A stretch of DNA of 64,000 nucleotides, taken from the NCBI RefSeq assembly GCF_023155855.1, contig NZ_JAKNUT010000002.1:372001-436000 (forward strand), written 5' to 3'. The stretch is from Microbacterium aoyamense (GTDB lineage: Bacteria > Actinomycetota > Actinomycetes > Actinomycetales > Microbacteriaceae). The translations under genes and the position numbers were made by a program. The stretch's first letter is position 1. Each line of letters opens with the position of its first letter. Positions 9,173 through 20,893 of this stretch are shown piece by piece. The notes under the pieces were generated by a model, which did no database searches, was not told where the DNA came from, and saw only the letters and a program-made list of their open reading frames with translations.

Positions 9173-11080
9173 ATGCCGGCATCCCGTCGCCCCACGGTCT
9201 CCTACAAACCGAAGCCGGGCGAGATCCCGACCAATCCGGGGGTCTATCGCTTCCGTGACAAGGACGGCCGCGTCCTCTACGTCGGCAAGGCGAAGAGCCT
9301 CCGTGCGCGCCTGTCGAACTACTTCGCACCGCTGCACACGCTGCACGAACGCACGCGGCGGATGGTCACGACCGCGGCATCGGTCGAATGGACGGTCGTC
9401 GCGAGCGACGTCGACTCACTGCAGCTCGAGTACATGTGGATCAAGGAGTTCGATCCGCCGTTCAACGTGCGCTACCGCGACGACAAGTCGTACCCCTTCA
9501 TGGCGATCACGCTCGGCGACGAAGCGCCGCGCGTCATCGTGACGCGCAACCGTCGCATCCCCGGAGCGAAGTACTTCGGGCCGTATCCCAAGGTCTGGGC
9601 CGTGCACGACACGATCGACCAGATGATCAAGGTCTTCCCGATCCGCACGTGCAGCGACTCGTCGTACAAGAAGGCGATGGCGACAGGGCGTCCGTGCTTC
9701 CCCGGGCAGATCGGCCGCTGCGGCGGCCCGTGCTCGATGAAGGTCACGATCGAGGAGCACCGCGCGATCGTGGACGACTTCGTCGCCTTCATGGCCGGCG
9801 GCGACCAGCGCTTCACGCGCGACCTGACGCGGCGCATGCGCGAGGCATCCGCCGCCATGGACTACGAGGCCGCCGCCGTGTACCGAGACCGGCTGCAGGC
9901 GATCGACGCCGTGCTCAACAAGAGCGCCCTCGTGCTCGCCGCCGACACCGACGCCGACCTGTTCGGCGTCGCCGAGGACGAACTCGCCGCGACGGTGCAG
10001 CACTTCGTCATCCGCGGCGGGCGCGTGCGCGGCGTGCGCGCGACGACGATCGAGAAGGAGATCGACATCGCGGGTGCCGATCTCGTCGATCAGGTGATCC
10101 AGCGGGCGTACGGGGATGCTCCGGCATCCGACATCCCGAAGCAGGTGCTCGTGCCGTCCCTGCCCGACGACGCCGCCGAGCTCGAGCAGTGGCTGCGCGA
10201 CAAGCGCGGCAAGAACGTCACGATCCAGGTGGCGCAGCGGGGGCGCAAGGCCGAGCTCATGAAGACGGCCCACCTCAATGCGCAGCAGGCGCTCATGCTC
10301 CACAAGACGCGGCGCACGAGCGACTACGTCGCTCGGACGCAGGCGCTCACGGATCTGCAGGAGGCCCTCGATCTCGCCGAGGCGCCGCTGCGCATCGAGT
10401 GCTTCGACGTCTCGCACCTCGGCGGCACGAATGTCGTCGCCTCGATGGTCGTCTTCGAGGACGGGCTCGCGCGCAAGGATCAGTACCGCTCGTTCGGGGT
10501 CGCTGAGACCACCGACGACACCGATTCGCTCTATCAGGTGCTCCGTCGACGGCTCGCGTATCTCGATCGGCCCGAGGAAGACGACGTGATCCCGGATGCC
10601 GCGGCCGACGGCTCCGTCGTCACGACCCGCAAGAAGCCCCGGTTCGCGTACCGGCCGCAGCTTCTCGTGGTCGACGGCGGCAAGCCGCAGGTCGAGGCCG
10701 CCGCCCGCGCGCTGCGCGATGCCGGCCACGAGGAGATCGCGCTGTGCGGCATCGCGAAGAGGCTCGAGGAGGTGTGGATGCCGGGGGAGGAGTACCCCGT
10801 CATCCTGCCCCGCACGAGCGAGGCGCTGTACCTGCTCCAGCGCCTGCGCGATGAGGCGCACCGCTTCGCGATCACGCATCAGCGCCGGCGCCGGCGGCGC
10901 GACATCCAGAGCGTGCTCGCCGAGGTCCCGGGCCTCGGCGAAGCCCGCATCCGGGCGCTGCTGCGGCACTTCGGCTCCGTCGCAGCACTCAAGGGCGCGA
11001 CGACCGACGAGATCGCCGAACTGCCCGGAGTGGGTCCGAAGCTCGCTTCGGCGATTCACGAGCACCTCGCGAGTGGCTAG
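9173..11080 (+). CDS. uvrC: UvrABC excinuclease subunit C
   Basis: Dual-incision nuclease of nucleotide excision repair, 635 residues. The N-terminal GIY-YIG nuclease is seen as NPGVYRF (22-28) and LYVGKAK (35-41). A UVR motif that docks on UvrB follows ([20 protein letters not shown]). The RNase H-like second nuclease contains [21 protein letters not shown] and [10 protein letters not shown]. The end is a tandem helix-hairpin-helix region ([25 protein letters not shown]). ATG 9173 lies 4 nt after the uvrA stop. The stop codon TAG is also the first three bases of the TAGGCT box for rapZ. Confidence 0.98.
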   Translation: MPASRRPTVSYKPKPGEIPTNPGVYRFRDKDGRVLYVGKAKSLRARLSNYFAPLHTLHERTRRMVTTAASVEWTVVASDVDSLQLEYMWIKEFDPPFNVRYRDDKSYPFMAITLGDEAPRVIVTRNRRIPGAKYFGPYPKVWAVHDTIDQMIKVFPIRTCSDSSYKKAMATGRPCFPGQIGRCGGPCSMKVTIEEHRAIVDDFVAFMAGGDQRFTRDLTRRMREASAAMDYEAAAVYRDRLQAIDAVLNKSALVLAADTDADLFGVAEDELAATVQHFVIRGGRVRGVRATTIEKEIDIAGADLVDQVIQRAYGDAPASDIPKQVLVPSLPDDAAELEQWLRDKRGKNVTIQVAQRGRKAELMKTAHLNAQQALMLHKTRRTSDYVARTQALTDLQEALDLAEAPLRIECFDVSHLGGTNVVASMVVFEDGLARKDQYRSFGVAETTDDTDSLYQVLRRRLAYLDRPEEDDVIPDAAADGSVVTTRKKPRFAYRPQLLVVDGGKPQVEAAARALRDAGHEEIALCGIAKRLEEVWMPGEEYPVILPRTSEALYLLQRLRDEAHRFAITHQRRRRRRDIQSVLAEVPGLGEARIRALLRHFGSVAALKGATTDEIAELPGVGPKLASAIHEHLASG

Positions 11081-11083
11081 GCT
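11078..11083 (+). promoter_or_regulatory. -10 box of rapZ overlapping the uvrC stop
   Basis: TAGGCT, whose TAG is the uvrC stop codon. It leaves a leader of about 15 nt with a GGGGG ribosome binding site before ATG 11106. Confidence 0.5.
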
Positions 11084-11105
11084 GGATCCGACGACGGGGG
11101 TGGTG

Positions 11106-11990
11106 ATGAGCGACGACGTGTCGCGACGCGAGAGCGGCGAAGTGCTCATCGTGACGGGGATGTCGGGTGCCGGGCGCTCGACGGCGGCGAACGCGCTCGA
11201 AGACCTCGATTGGTACGTCGTCGACAATCTGCCGCCGCAGATGCTCAAGCCCCTGCTGGATCTCACCGAGATCGCGGCCGATGCGCTGCCGAAGGTCGCC
11301 GTCGTCGTCGATGTCCGCGGCCGCGACCTGTTCTCCGAGCTCCCGGTCGCCCTGCAGCAGCTGCGGGATCGCCGCAAGCTGCGACTGCTGTTCCTGGATG
11401 CCTCGGACGACGTCCTGGTGCGTCGATTCGAAGCCGTGCGCCGGCCTCACCCCCTGCAGGCCGAGGGGACGATCATCGACGGCATCCGACGCGAGCGCGA
11501 GCGCCTCGCGGCCGTGCGCGAAAGCGCGGACGTCATCCTCGACACGTCCGGCTACAACATCCACCAGCTGGCGACCCGCATCGTCGACCTGTTCTCGGAC
11601 GAAGGTTCCGCGCGGCACACGCTCACGATCATGAGCTTCGGCTTCAAGTACGGGCTCCCGCCCGACGCGGACATGGCCGCCGACATGCGCTTCCTGCCGA
11701 ACCCGTTCTGGAACGACGAGCTGAAGTCCCTCACGGGAGAGGACGAAGCCGTGCGCGACTTCGTCCTCGATCAAGAAGGCGCCGTGGAGTTCATCGACGC
11801 GTACGCCGCGGCGCTGCGGCCCGTGCTCGAGGGCTATCAGCGCGAGAACAAGCGGCATTCCGTGCTCGCGGTCGGCTGCACGGGGGGCAAGCATCGCTCC
11901 GTCGTGACCGCTCGCGAGCTCGCCGAGCGCCTGGCGCATGTGCCCGGCGTCGCCGTCCGGATCAAGCACCGCGACCTCGGCCGCGAGTGA
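11106..11990 (+). CDS. rapZ: RNase adapter/nucleotide-binding protein RapZ
   Basis: A 294-residue P-loop protein of the RapZ/YvcJ family. In Enterobacteria RapZ guides RNase E to a small RNA; in actinobacteria the target is unclear, but rapZ is regularly found next to whiA, as here. The P-loop reads GMSGAGRST at residues 18-26, with Arg in place of the usual Lys, a form I recall as common in actinobacterial members. The C-terminal domain is seen in [18 protein letters not shown] and [13 protein letters not shown] 11106 is preceded by an in-frame GTG (11103), and either could be used. Confidence 0.95.
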   Translation: MSDDVSRRESGEVLIVTGMSGAGRSTAANALEDLDWYVVDNLPPQMLKPLLDLTEIAADALPKVAVVVDVRGRDLFSELPVALQQLRDRRKLRLLFLDASDDVLVRRFEAVRRPHPLQAEGTIIDGIRRERERLAAVRESADVILDTSGYNIHQLATRIVDLFSDEGSARHTLTIMSFGFKYGLPPDADMAADMRFLPNPFWNDELKSLTGEDEAVRDFVLDQEGAVEFIDAYAAALRPVLEGYQRENKRHSVLAVGCTGGKHRSVVTARELAERLAHVPGVAVRIKHRDLGRE

Positions 11991-11997
11991 CGGCGGG

Positions 11998-12003
11998 TAG
12001 GCT
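11998..12003 (+). promoter_or_regulatory. -10 box upstream of whiA
   Basis: TAGGCT lies 8 nt after the rapZ stop and 37 nt before the whiA GTG, so whiA may have its own promoter as well as read-through from rapZ. Confidence 0.45.
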
Positions 12004-12040
12004 GGACGATCTTCCCCGCCCCATTCCTCAGAGGAGAAAC

Positions 12041-13015
12041 GTGTCGCTGACAGCCGACGTGAAGGCCGAGCTGACCGCCGTGCGCGACCCGCGCCCGACC
12101 GCCCGTGTGGCCGAACTCACCTCGCTGCTTCGGTTCTCGGGCGGGTTGCACTCGATCGCGAACCGCGTGGCGGTCGAGGCCGAGCTCGACACCGACCAGC
12201 TCGCGCGTCGCGTCGCGCGCGATCTCATGGAGCTCTACGGAGTGCGGCCCGAGCTCGTCCACGTGCAAGGGTCCGGTGGGCGCAGCGGCAGCTATGCGGT
12301 GCGGGTGATCGACGGCGGCGAGACCCTCGCGCGCCAGACGGGTCTCCTCGACCAGCGCCGACGCCCCGTGCGCGGGCTTCCGAACAAGCTCACGACCGGC
12401 TCGCGCGAAGATCTTGCGGCGATCTGGCGTGGCGCGTTCCTCGCCGCCGGCTCCCTCAGCGAGCCCGGCCGCTCGGCGGCGCTCGAGATCACGTGCCCCG
12501 CCCCCGAGGCGGCGATGGCGCTCGAGGGCGCGGCGCGACGGCTCGGCATCCCCGCCAAGGCGCGCGAGGTCCGCGGCATCCCGCGCGTCGTCGTCCGCGA
12601 AGGCGAGGCGATCCGCGTCGCCCTGGCGATGATGGGGGCCAAGAACGCCGCCGCCGACTGGGATCAGATGCGTCAGCGCCGTGAGGTCCGCGCGGGTGTG
12701 AACCGCCTCGTGAACTTCGACGACGCGAATCTGCGCCGATCGGCGCAGGCCGCCGTCGCGGCGTGCGCGCGTGTCGAGCGCGCGCTCGAGATCCTCGGCG
12801 ACGAGGTGCCCGAGCACCTGCGCGAAGCGGGCGAACTGCGCCTCGCGCACCGCGATGCGAGTCTCGACGAGCTCGGCCACCACGCGGATCCACCGCTCAC
12901 GAAGGACGCCGTCGCCGGCCGCATCCGTCGCCTGCTCGCGATGGCCGACAAGAAGGCCGAGGTCGAGGGGCTGCCCGACACCGAGTCGGCCGTTCCGGCC
13001 GGCGTCGAGGACTGA
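12041..13015 (+). CDS. whiA: DNA-binding protein WhiA
   Basis: A 324-residue sporulation/cell-division regulator conserved across Gram-positives. In Streptomyces it acts with WhiB to control division genes; in a non-sporulating relative it probably influences cell division or growth. The N-terminal LAGLIDADG-like fold is seen in [24 protein letters not shown] and [22 protein letters not shown]-terminal helix-turn-helix follows ([34 protein letters not shown]). The GTG start has an ideal GAGGAG site 4 nt upstream. It sits directly after rapZ, the usual arrangement. Confidence 0.96.
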   Translation: MSLTADVKAELTAVRDPRPTARVAELTSLLRFSGGLHSIANRVAVEAELDTDQLARRVARDLMELYGVRPELVHVQGSGGRSGSYAVRVIDGGETLARQTGLLDQRRRPVRGLPNKLTTGSREDLAAIWRGAFLAAGSLSEPGRSAALEITCPAPEAAMALEGAARRLGIPAKAREVRGIPRVVVREGEAIRVALAMMGAKNAAADWDQMRQRREVRAGVNRLVNFDDANLRRSAQAAVAACARVERALEILGDEVPEHLREAGELRLAHRDASLDELGHHADPPLTKDAVAGRIRRLLAMADKKAEVEGLPDTESAVPAGVED

Positions 13016-13020
13016 TAACA

Positions 13021-13055
13021 GCACGTCATCGAGGGAACAACCCCCTCGCTCGTGC
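13021..13055 (+). terminator. Bipartite hairpin after whiA
   Basis: An outer stem GCACG/CGTGC and an inner stem CGAGGG/CCCTCG with a 7-nt loop, separated by short unpaired bases, directly after the whiA stop and before the sodA promoter. No T-run follows. Confidence 0.5.
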
Positions 13056-13067
13056 GTTGCCTCTCAG

Positions 13068-13073
13068 TAGGAT
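13068..13073 (+). promoter_or_regulatory. -10 box of sodA
   Basis: TAGGAT, giving a leader of about 55 nt that ends in an AGGAAG ribosome binding site before ATG 13137. Confidence 0.45.
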
Positions 13074-13136
13074 GAAACGCGTCACCCTCGCCGCGCGGGG
13101 AGCCTCCATGCGCGGTGTCGACAGGAAGAAGAGAAC

Positions 13137-14877
<1,741 letters not shown>

Positions 14878-14882
14878 CGATC

Positions 14883-16097
14883 ATGGCCCTGCGCACCCTC
14901 GATTCGCTGGGGTCGCTCGCCGGCAAGCGCGTCATCGTCCGTTGTGATCTGAACGTCCCCCTGAAGGACGGCGTCATCACGGACGATGGCCGCGTGCGGG
15001 CGTCGCTTCCCACGCTCAACGCCCTCATCGACCAGGGCGCACGCCTCGTCGTGTGCTCGCACCTGGGTCGCCCCGACGGCGCGCCCGACGCGAAGTACAG
15101 CCTCGAGCCGGTCGCGCAGCGGCTATCCGAGCTGCTCGGCAAGCCCGTCGCCTTCTCCCGTGACACGGTGGGGGAGTCCGCGCACGAAGCGGTCGCCGCG
15201 CTCGACGACGGCGATGTCGCGGTGATCGAGAACCTGCGCTTCAACCCGGGTGAGACGGCGAAGGATGACGCGGCCCGCCGCGCCTTCGCCGATGAGCTCG
15301 CGGCGCTCGGCGACGCCCTCGTCTCGGACGGCTTCGGCGTCGTGCACCGCAAGCAGGCGTCGGTCTACGATCTCGCCGAGATCCTGCCGTCGGCCGCAGG
15401 GCTGCTCATCGCGACCGAGCTCGACGTGCTCGATCGTCTGACCGAGAACCCCGAGCGCCCGTATGCGGTCGTGCTCGGCGGCTCGAAGGTGAGCGACAAG
15501 CTCGGCGTCATCGAGCATCTGCTGCCGCGCGCCGACAAGATCCTGGTCGGCGGGGGGATGCTGTTCACGTTCCTCGCGGCGCAGGGTTTCAAGGTCGGCA
15601 AGTCGCTCCTCGAGGAAGACCAGATCGACCGCGTCAAGGGCTACATCGCGACGGCGGCAGTGAAGGGCGTCGAGCTCATCCTTCCCGTGGATGCCGTGAT
15701 GGCGGCATCCTTCAGCGCCGACGCCGATCACGTGGTCGCTCCTGCCGACGCGCTGGAAGAGACCGCGTTCGGGGCGTCCGGCCTCGGCCTGGACATCGGA
15801 CCCGAGACGGCGAAGCTCTTCGCCGACGCGATCCGCACATCGAAGACGGTCTTCTGGAACGGCCCGATGGGCGTGTTCGAGATGCCGGCCTTCGCCGCCG
15901 GCACCAAGGCGGTCGCGCAGGCGCTCACCGCCGTCGACGGACTCTCGGTCGTCGGGGGCGGCGACTCCGCCGCAGCCGTGCGTCAGCTCGGCTTCCGCGA
16001 CGATCAATTCGGCCACATCTCGACGGGCGGCGGCGCGAGCCTCGAGTTCCTCGAGGGCAAGAAGCTCCCCGGACTGGAGGTCCTCGGATGGCAGTGA
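14883..16097 (+). CDS. pgk: Phosphoglycerate kinase
   Basis: ATP-forming glycolytic step from 1,3-bisphosphoglycerate to 3-phosphoglycerate. It has 404 residues with the N-terminal signature [16 protein letters not shown], the substrate-binding HLGRPDG, the hinge and nucleotide motif [14 protein letters not shown], and the C-terminal GGGDSAAA and [13 protein letters not shown]. It starts 5 nt after gap without an obvious Shine-Dalgarno sequence, which suggests translational coupling. Its last 10 nt overlap the start of tpiA. Confidence 0.98.
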   Translation: MALRTLDSLGSLAGKRVIVRCDLNVPLKDGVITDDGRVRASLPTLNALIDQGARLVVCSHLGRPDGAPDAKYSLEPVAQRLSELLGKPVAFSRDTVGESAHEAVAALDDGDVAVIENLRFNPGETAKDDAARRAFADELAALGDALVSDGFGVVHRKQASVYDLAEILPSAAGLLIATELDVLDRLTENPERPYAVVLGGSKVSDKLGVIEHLLPRADKILVGGGMLFTFLAAQGFKVGKSLLEEDQIDRVKGYIATAAVKGVELILPVDAVMAASFSADADHVVAPADALEETAFGASGLGLDIGPETAKLFADAIRTSKTVFWNGPMGVFEMPAFAAGTKAVAQALTAVDGLSVVGGGDSAAAVRQLGFRDDQFGHISTGGGASLEFLEGKKLPGLEVLGWQ

Positions 16098-16879
16098 ATG
16101 GCAGAACCCCGCTCATCGCAGGCAACTGGAAGATGAACCTCGACCACCTTCAGGCGGTCGCGTTCGTCCAGAAGCTGCACTGGGCTCTGAAGGACGCCAA
16201 GCACGAGGACGACTCGGTCGAGGTCGCGGTCTTCCCGCCCTTCACCGACCTGCGCACGGTCCAGACGCTCATCGACGCCGACAAGATCCCGTTCGCCTTC
16301 GGCGCGCAGGACCTCTCGACGCACGACTCGGGCGCCTACACGGGCGAGATCTCGGGTGCCTTCCTGTCGAAGCTGCAGTGCGGCTACGTCATCATCGGGC
16401 ACTCCGAGCGTCGCCAGTACCACCACGAGACCGACGAGGTCGTCGCGGCCAAGGTCCAGGCGGCGCTCCGTCACGGGTTGGTTCCCGTGATCTGCGTCGG
16501 CGAGACGCTCGAGCAGCGCGAGGAGTCCGGGCCCACCGCGGTTTCGGTGGCGCAGCTCGAGGTGGCGCTCGAAGGGGTGCCCGCCTCCGCCGATATCGTC
16601 GTGGCCTACGAGCCGGTGTGGGCGATCGGGACGGGCCAGGTCGCCTCGCCCGAGCAGGCGCAGGAGGTCTGCGCTGCGCTGCGCGCCGTGCTCGCCGACA
16701 AACTGGACGCGGATGCCGCGGCCCGCACGCGCATCCTGTACGGCGGCTCGGTCAAGTCCTCCAATGTCGCGAGCTTCATGCGCGAGCCCGACGTCGACGG
16801 GGCGCTCGTGGGCGGTGCGAGCCTCGTCGTGGACGAGTTCGCGGCGATCATCCGCTACCAGAAGCACGTCGGCGTCTAG
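16088..16879 (+). CDS. tpiA: Triose-phosphate isomerase
   Basis: Interconverts dihydroxyacetone phosphate and glyceraldehyde 3-phosphate. The 263-residue barrel shows the substrate-contact AGNWKMN, the electrophile His105 in IIGHSERR, the catalytic base Glu175 in [11 protein letters not shown] and the phosphate-binding YGGSVKSSN and GALVGGASL loops. ATG 16088 overlaps the end of pgk by 10 nt. It is the last gene of the gap-pgk-tpiA run; secG downstream has its own promoter. Confidence 0.98.
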   Translation: MAVNGRTPLIAGNWKMNLDHLQAVAFVQKLHWALKDAKHEDDSVEVAVFPPFTDLRTVQTLIDADKIPFAFGAQDLSTHDSGAYTGEISGAFLSKLQCGYVIIGHSERRQYHHETDEVVAAKVQAALRHGLVPVICVGETLEQREESGPTAVSVAQLEVALEGVPASADIVVAYEPVWAIGTGQVASPEQAQEVCAALRAVLADKLDADAAARTRILYGGSVKSSNVASFMREPDVDGALVGGASLVVDEFAAIIRYQKHVGV

Positions 16880-16887
16880 GTCACCCG

Positions 16888-16893
16888 TATACT
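16888..16893 (+). promoter_or_regulatory. -10 box of secG-rbpA, with a 5' leader hairpin
   Basis: TATACT is followed at 16904-16920 by a small stem (GCGATCC/GGGTCGC, one G-U pair, 3-nt loop) close to the expected 5' end of the mRNA, then by GAAGAA before the secG GTG. Confidence 0.55.
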
Positions 16894-16941
16894 TGACCCT
16901 TGTGCGATCCGACGGGTCGCCTTGAAAGGCTTTGAAGAACA

Positions 16942-17190
16942 GTGCAGATCCTCGAGTTCGTCCTGCAGGTGCTCCTCGGCATCACGAGCCTCCTGCTGAC
17001 CCTCCTCATCCTGCTCCACAAGGGGCGCGGCGGCGGTTTGTCCGACATGTTCGGCGGCGGCATGACGTCGGCCCTCGGATCGTCGGGCCTTGCGGAGCGC
17101 AACCTCAACCGCTTCACGATCGTCCTCGCACTCGCGTGGTTCATCTCGATCGTCGCCCTCGGCCTGATCACGAAGTTCCAGGGTCTCTGA
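16942..17190 (+). CDS. secG: Preprotein translocase subunit SecG
   Basis: Small auxiliary subunit of the SecYEG protein-export channel. The 82 residues form two membrane helices (about residues 3-24 and 60-78). They are joined by the characteristic cytoplasmic Gly-rich loop HKGRGGGLSDMFGGGMTSALGSSG. The start is GTG with GAAGAA just upstream. Its stop TGA overlaps the rbpA ATG by one base (TGATG), so the pair is translationally coupled. secG next to the glycolytic operon is a common actinobacterial arrangement. Confidence 0.95.
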   Translation: MQILEFVLQVLLGITSLLLTLLILLHKGRGGGLSDMFGGGMTSALGSSGLAERNLNRFTIVLALAWFISIVALGLITKFQGL

Positions 17191-17546
17191 TGGCTACCGG
17201 TGGCAACGCGATCCGCGGCACCCGCGTCGGCGCGGGCCCGATGGGCGAGCAGGACCACGGCTTCCACGCCGATCGCGTCGCGATCTCGTACTGGGACGCC
17301 CTGGGCAACGAGACGGTTCGCTACTTCGCGGCGGGCATCCCCGAGGAGGAGATCCCCGAGACGATCGACTCCCCGCACTCCGGCCTTCCCGCCGGTCGTG
17401 ACAAAGAGAATCCGCCGGCGGTCGCCAAGACAGAGCCGTACAAGACGCACCTCGCCTACGTGAAGGAGCGCCGGACCGAAGAAGAGGCCGAGAGCCTCCT
17501 CGACGACGCCCTGCACCAGTTGCGCGAGCGTCGCGGCCAGGACTGA
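17190..17546 (+). CDS. rbpA: RNA polymerase-binding protein RbpA
   Basis: Actinobacteria-specific activator that binds RNA polymerase and the group 1/2 sigma factors and stabilises open promoter complexes. The 118-residue protein starts MATGGNAIRGTRVGAGPMGE, the conserved N-terminal tail and core entry. The C-terminal sigma-interaction part contains THLAYVKERRTEEEAESLLDDALHQLRERR. There are no Cys residues, so unlike Streptomyces RbpA it cannot hold a Cys-liganded zinc, as I recall also holds for mycobacterial RbpA. It overlaps secG by one base and ends at a bidirectional terminator. Confidence 0.92.
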   Translation: MATGGNAIRGTRVGAGPMGEQDHGFHADRVAISYWDALGNETVRYFAAGIPEEEIPETIDSPHSGLPAGRDKENPPAVAKTEPYKTHLAYVKERRTEEEAESLLDDALHQLRERRGQD

Positions 17547-17561
17547 GAACGTCTGAATTTG

Positions 17562-17595
17562 AGAAGAGCGGATGCCGTGAGGCATCCGCTCTTCT
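17562..17595. terminator. Bidirectional terminator between rbpA and pgl
   Basis: A perfect 15-bp stem (AGAAGAGCGGATGCC) with the 4-nt loop GTGA between the convergent genes rbpA and pgl; it reaches to the edge of the pgl stop codon. A-rich flank on the left and TTCT on the right allow function in both directions. Confidence 0.85.
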
Positions 17596-18373
17596 AGTAC
17601 TCGCTGTCGATGAGCTCGGGCGGCACCTCTGCGGCTGCCGCCTGGTCGACGAAGAAGATCGTGCGCTTGCGCCCCTTCGCTCCAGCTGCCGGAACGCTCT
17701 CATAGCTCGCGCCTGCGAGGGCGAGGCCGAGAGCCGCCGCCTTGTCGGCACCGGCGAGCACCATCCACACGCGCTTGGACGAGTTGATGACCGGGCGGGT
17801 GAAGCTGACACGCTCGGGCGGGGGTTTGGGGGAGTCGCGCACAGGTACGACCGCGCGGTCCGCGATCTGGATCTCGGGGCGATCGGGGAACAGCGATGCG
17901 ATGTGCGCATCGGGGCCGACGCCGAGGAAGCACACGTCGAACGACGGCCACGCGAACTCGGCGCAGCGGAATCGTGCGAGTTCGTCGGCGTACGCGTCGG
18001 CGGCCTCATCGAGCGAGAGACCGTCGTCGGTCGCGGCGACCGCATGGATGTTCTCGGGCGGGAGGGGGAGGGCGTCGAGCATCGCGGTGCGCGCCTGGAC
18101 CTCGTTGCGCTCCGGGTCGTTCACCGCGAGGAACCGCTCGTCGCTCCACCAGAAGTGCACGAGCGACCAGTCGATCTCGGTGGAGCGGTGCTGGGCCGCG
18201 GCCGCGGCGAGAACAGCGCCGCCCATGGACCCGCCGGTCAGCGAGATGTGCGCGCGCTTGCCGAGCGAGGTGCGCTTGGCGACGCGGTGAAGGAAGCGTT
18301 CCGCCACCGACTCGGCGAGAGCGCGGGAATCGGAGGCGATCACGACGCGCTTCTCGGTCGAGTACTCAGGCAT
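17594..18373 (-). CDS. pgl: 6-phosphogluconolactonase
   Basis: Hydrolyses 6-phosphogluconolactone to 6-phosphogluconate, the second oxidative pentose phosphate step. The 259 residues have the family motifs SLTGGSMG, HFWWSDERFL (sugar-phosphate binding) and FLGVGPDAHIASLFP. ATG 18373 overlaps the end of opcA by 8 nt and is preferred over an upstream in-frame ATG (18481), which would add an Arg-rich tract lying inside opcA. It is the last gene of the tkt-tal-pgi-zwf-opcA-pgl operon and ends at the shared terminator. Confidence 0.96.
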   Translation of the reverse strand: MPEYSTEKRVVIASDSRALAESVAERFLHRVAKRTSLGKRAHISLTGGSMGGAVLAAAAAQHRSTEIDWSLVHFWWSDERFLAVNDPERNEVQARTAMLDALPLPPENIHAVAATDDGLSLDEAADAYADELARFRCAEFAWPSFDVCFLGVGPDAHIASLFPDRPEIQIADRAVVPVRDSPKPPPERVSFTRPVINSSKRVWMVLAGADKAAALGLALAGASYESVPAAGAKGRKRTIFFVDQAAAAEVPPELIDSEY

Positions 18374-19319
18374 GCGTCTCCGTCGTCGCCGGTGGGTCGA
18401 GAAGGGCCCAGCCCTCCGTGATGACTCGACCATACAGGACGTCGGGATCCAGGCGACGGAGCTCTTCCGCGAGGCATTCACGCAGGGTCCGGCGGGGCAG
18501 CACGAGGTCGTGCATCGGCTGACCGGGCTGCGTCAGGCAGGCGATCGCCGCCGAGGAACGCTCGAGGAGCACATCGCCGCTCGCGCGGATGAGCTTGACC
18601 GACTTGATGCCGTCGTGCCACTCGCTCTCGGGCAGATAGCGCCAGTCGACGGGCACGTCGAGCATGAGCCGCAGCCACGCGGCGAGCAGTGCGGTCGACG
18701 GCGACGTGCTCGCGCCCCGCACTTCGACCGCCGTCACGGTGTCGTACGGCGGCTGGTCGAGCACGGCCGCGAGCTGCTCGCGCCAGTGCGTCAGACGCGT
18801 CCACGCGAGGTCGGTGTCACCCGGGGCGTGGTTGTCACCGAGGTGTGCGACCCAGGCCGACGGATCGGACTTCGTCGCGGCATCCGTGATCCGTCGCTGC
18901 GCGATGCGGCCGATCGACGTCGTCGAAGGGGACTCCGGCGTCGTGTTGGGCCACCACACGACGACGGGAGCATCGGGCAGCAGCAGCCCCGTGACGAGAC
19001 TCTCGAGATTGGAGGAGCCGGCTTCGCCGAAGGCGTGCAGCGTCACGACCTCGCTGGCTCCGGCATCCCCACCGACGCGGATCTGCGCGTCGAGTCGCGA
19101 GTCGGCGTCGTCGGCGTTGATGACGAGCACGATGACGCGCATCGGGTGCTCGCGGGATGCGTCGTTCGCGGCCTCGATGACCTCTTCCATCGCGCCCTCG
19201 CGGGTCAGGATGATGAGGGTGAGCACGCGACCGAGAGCGACCGCGCCGCCCTCTTCGCGGACGTTCACGAGAGCCCGCGAGATCTTGCTCACGGTGGTGT
19301 CGGGCAGATCGACGATCAC
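18366..19319 (-). CDS. opcA: Glucose-6-phosphate dehydrogenase assembly protein OpcA
   Basis: Allosteric/assembly partner of glucose-6-phosphate dehydrogenase in actinobacteria and cyanobacteria. The 317 residues include LPDTTVSKISRALVNVREEGGAVALGRVLTLIIL near the start, the central LLPDAPVVVWWP and the ARITDAA-like segment. GTG 19319 is chosen because it overlaps the zwf stop by 4 nt (GTGA) and follows GGAGGCGACC. An open frame continues upstream but lies within zwf. Tight coupling to zwf fits their joint complex. Confidence 0.95.
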   Translation of the reverse strand: MIVDLPDTTVSKISRALVNVREEGGAVALGRVLTLIILTREGAMEEVIEAANDASREHPMRVIVLVINADDADSRLDAQIRVGGDAGASEVVTLHAFGEAGSSNLESLVTGLLLPDAPVVVWWPNTTPESPSTTSIGRIAQRRITDAATKSDPSAWVAHLGDNHAPGDTDLAWTRLTHWREQLAAVLDQPPYDTVTAVEVRGASTSPSTALLAAWLRLMLDVPVDWRYLPESEWHDGIKSVKLIRASGDVLLERSSAAIACLTQPGQPMHDLVLPRRTLRECLAEELRRLDPDVLYGRVITEGWALLDPPATTETHA

Positions 19320-20866
19320 GGTCGCCTCCAGGTGCGCCCGTCGCGGGCGAGCATTTCGTCGGCGGATGCCGGGCCCCACGAACCGGGGGCGTACTGCTCG
19401 AGGGGACCGCCCTGCTGCGCCCAGAACTGCTCGATGGGGTCGAGGATCTTCCACGAGAGGTCGACTTCCTCGTGGCGGGGGAAGAGCGGCGGATCGCCGA
19501 GGAGCACGTCGAGGATGAGTCGTTCGTACGCTTCGGGGCTCGCTTCGGTGAAGGCGTGCCCGTAGCCGAAGTCCATCGTGACGTCGCGCACCTGGGCGCC
19601 GGCGCCGGGAACCTTCGAGCCGAAGCGGATCGTGACTCCCTCGTCGGGCTGGACGCGGATGACGAGGGCGTTCTGCCCCTGCCCCGCCGTCTGACTGCGC
19701 GAGAAGAGCTGCTCGGGCGCGGTCTTGAAGATCACGGCGATCTCGGTGACGCGGCGGCCGAGGCGCTTGCCCGTGCGCAGGTAGAACGGCACCCCCGCCC
19801 AGCGGCGCGTGTTGATCTCGAGGGTGACGGCGGCATACGTCTCGGTCGTGGATTCGGGGTTCATCCCCTCCTCTTCGAGGAAGCCGAGCACCTTCTCGCC
19901 CCCCTGCCAACCGCCGGCGTACTGGCCGCGGGCCGTCGTGCGCGCAAGATCCTTCGGCAGCGTCACAGCGGCGAGCACCTTCTCCTTCTCGGCGCGGAGG
20001 TTCTTCGCATCGAAGGTGATGGGCTCCTCCATCGCCGTGAGGGCGAGGAGCTGCAGCAGGTGGTTCTGGATCACGTCGCGCGCCGCGCCGATGCCGTCGT
20101 AGTACCCGGCGCGACCACCGACGCCGATGTCCTCGGCCATCGTGATCTGCACGTGGTCGACGTAGTTGGCGTTCCAGATCGGCTCGTACAGCTCGTTCGC
20201 GAAGCGCAGCGCCAAGATGTTCTGGACCGTCTCCTTGCCGAGGTAGTGGTCGATGCGGAAGATCGAGTCGGTCGGGAACGCCGAGCGCAGGGCGTCATTG
20301 AGCTCCTGCGCCGATTCGCGGTCGTGGCCGAACGGCTTCTCGATCACGACGCGACGCCAGCGCTCGGGCTGATCCGCCGTGTCGTCGACGAGCCCCGAGG
20401 CCTTCAGCTGCTCCGCGACGATCGGGAAGTCCTTGGGCGGGATCGACAGGTAGAACGCGTGGTTTCCCATCGTGCCCCGCTCGACATCCAGCTTGTCGAC
20501 CGTCTCTTTCAGGCGTTGGAACGCCTTCTCGTCGTCGAACTCGCCCTGGACGAAGCGGATGCCCTCCATGAGCTGCTGCCACGTCTCGTCGCGGAACTCG
20601 GTGCGAGCGTGGTCCTTGACGGCGTCATGCACGACCTTCGCGAAGTCCTGGTCATCCCAGTCGCGACGTGCGAAGCCGACGAGGGCGAACCCGGGGGGCA
20701 GCAGGCCGCGATTGGCGAGGTCGTAGACGGCGGGCATGAGCTTCTTGCGGGAGAGGTCTCCCGTCACCCCGAAGATCACGAGCGCGCTCGGACCGGCGAT
20801 GCGGTTGAGGCGGTGGTCTTCGGCGTCGCGCAGCGGGTTGTGCCCGCGCGAGATCTCGACTGACAT
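19316..20866 (-). CDS. zwf: Glucose-6-phosphate 1-dehydrogenase
   Basis: First oxidative step of the pentose phosphate pathway, producing NADPH. The 516 residues show the Rossmann motif GVTGDLSRKKL, the substrate-binding and catalytic RIDHYLGKE, and EKPFGHD. ATG 20866 follows AGGAAG. The gene is separated from pgi by 27 nt, the only real gap within the operon, and overlaps opcA by 4 nt. Confidence 0.98.
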   Translation of the reverse strand: MSVEISRGHNPLRDAEDHRLNRIAGPSALVIFGVTGDLSRKKLMPAVYDLANRGLLPPGFALVGFARRDWDDQDFAKVVHDAVKDHARTEFRDETWQQLMEGIRFVQGEFDDEKAFQRLKETVDKLDVERGTMGNHAFYLSIPPKDFPIVAEQLKASGLVDDTADQPERWRRVVIEKPFGHDRESAQELNDALRSAFPTDSIFRIDHYLGKETVQNILALRFANELYEPIWNANYVDHVQITMAEDIGVGGRAGYYDGIGAARDVIQNHLLQLLALTAMEEPITFDAKNLRAEKEKVLAAVTLPKDLARTTARGQYAGGWQGGEKVLGFLEEEGMNPESTTETYAAVTLEINTRRWAGVPFYLRTGKRLGRRVTEIAVIFKTAPEQLFSRSQTAGQGQNALVIRVQPDEGVTIRFGSKVPGAGAQVRDVTMDFGYGHAFTEASPEAYERLILDVLLGDPPLFPRHEEVDLSWKILDPIEQFWAQQGGPLEQYAPGSWGPASADEMLARDGRTWRRP

Positions 20867-20893
20867 GTGTCGCTTCCTGGTGATCCGTCCGGG

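Noticed and set aside
6049..9195. Minus-strand open frame of about 1050 codons opposite uvrA
   Set aside because: A high-GC shadow: highly charged repetitive composition, no start signals, and uvrA on the plus strand is certain.
11159..11183. RapZ P-loop with Arg instead of Lys as a broken nucleotide site
   Set aside because: I recall the GMSGAGRS form as usual in actinobacterial RapZ proteins, so it is not evidence of a defective gene.
17190..17546. Cys-free RbpA as a degenerate copy
   Set aside because: RbpA proteins outside Streptomyces, such as the mycobacterial one, also lack a full zinc site; length and other motifs are intact.
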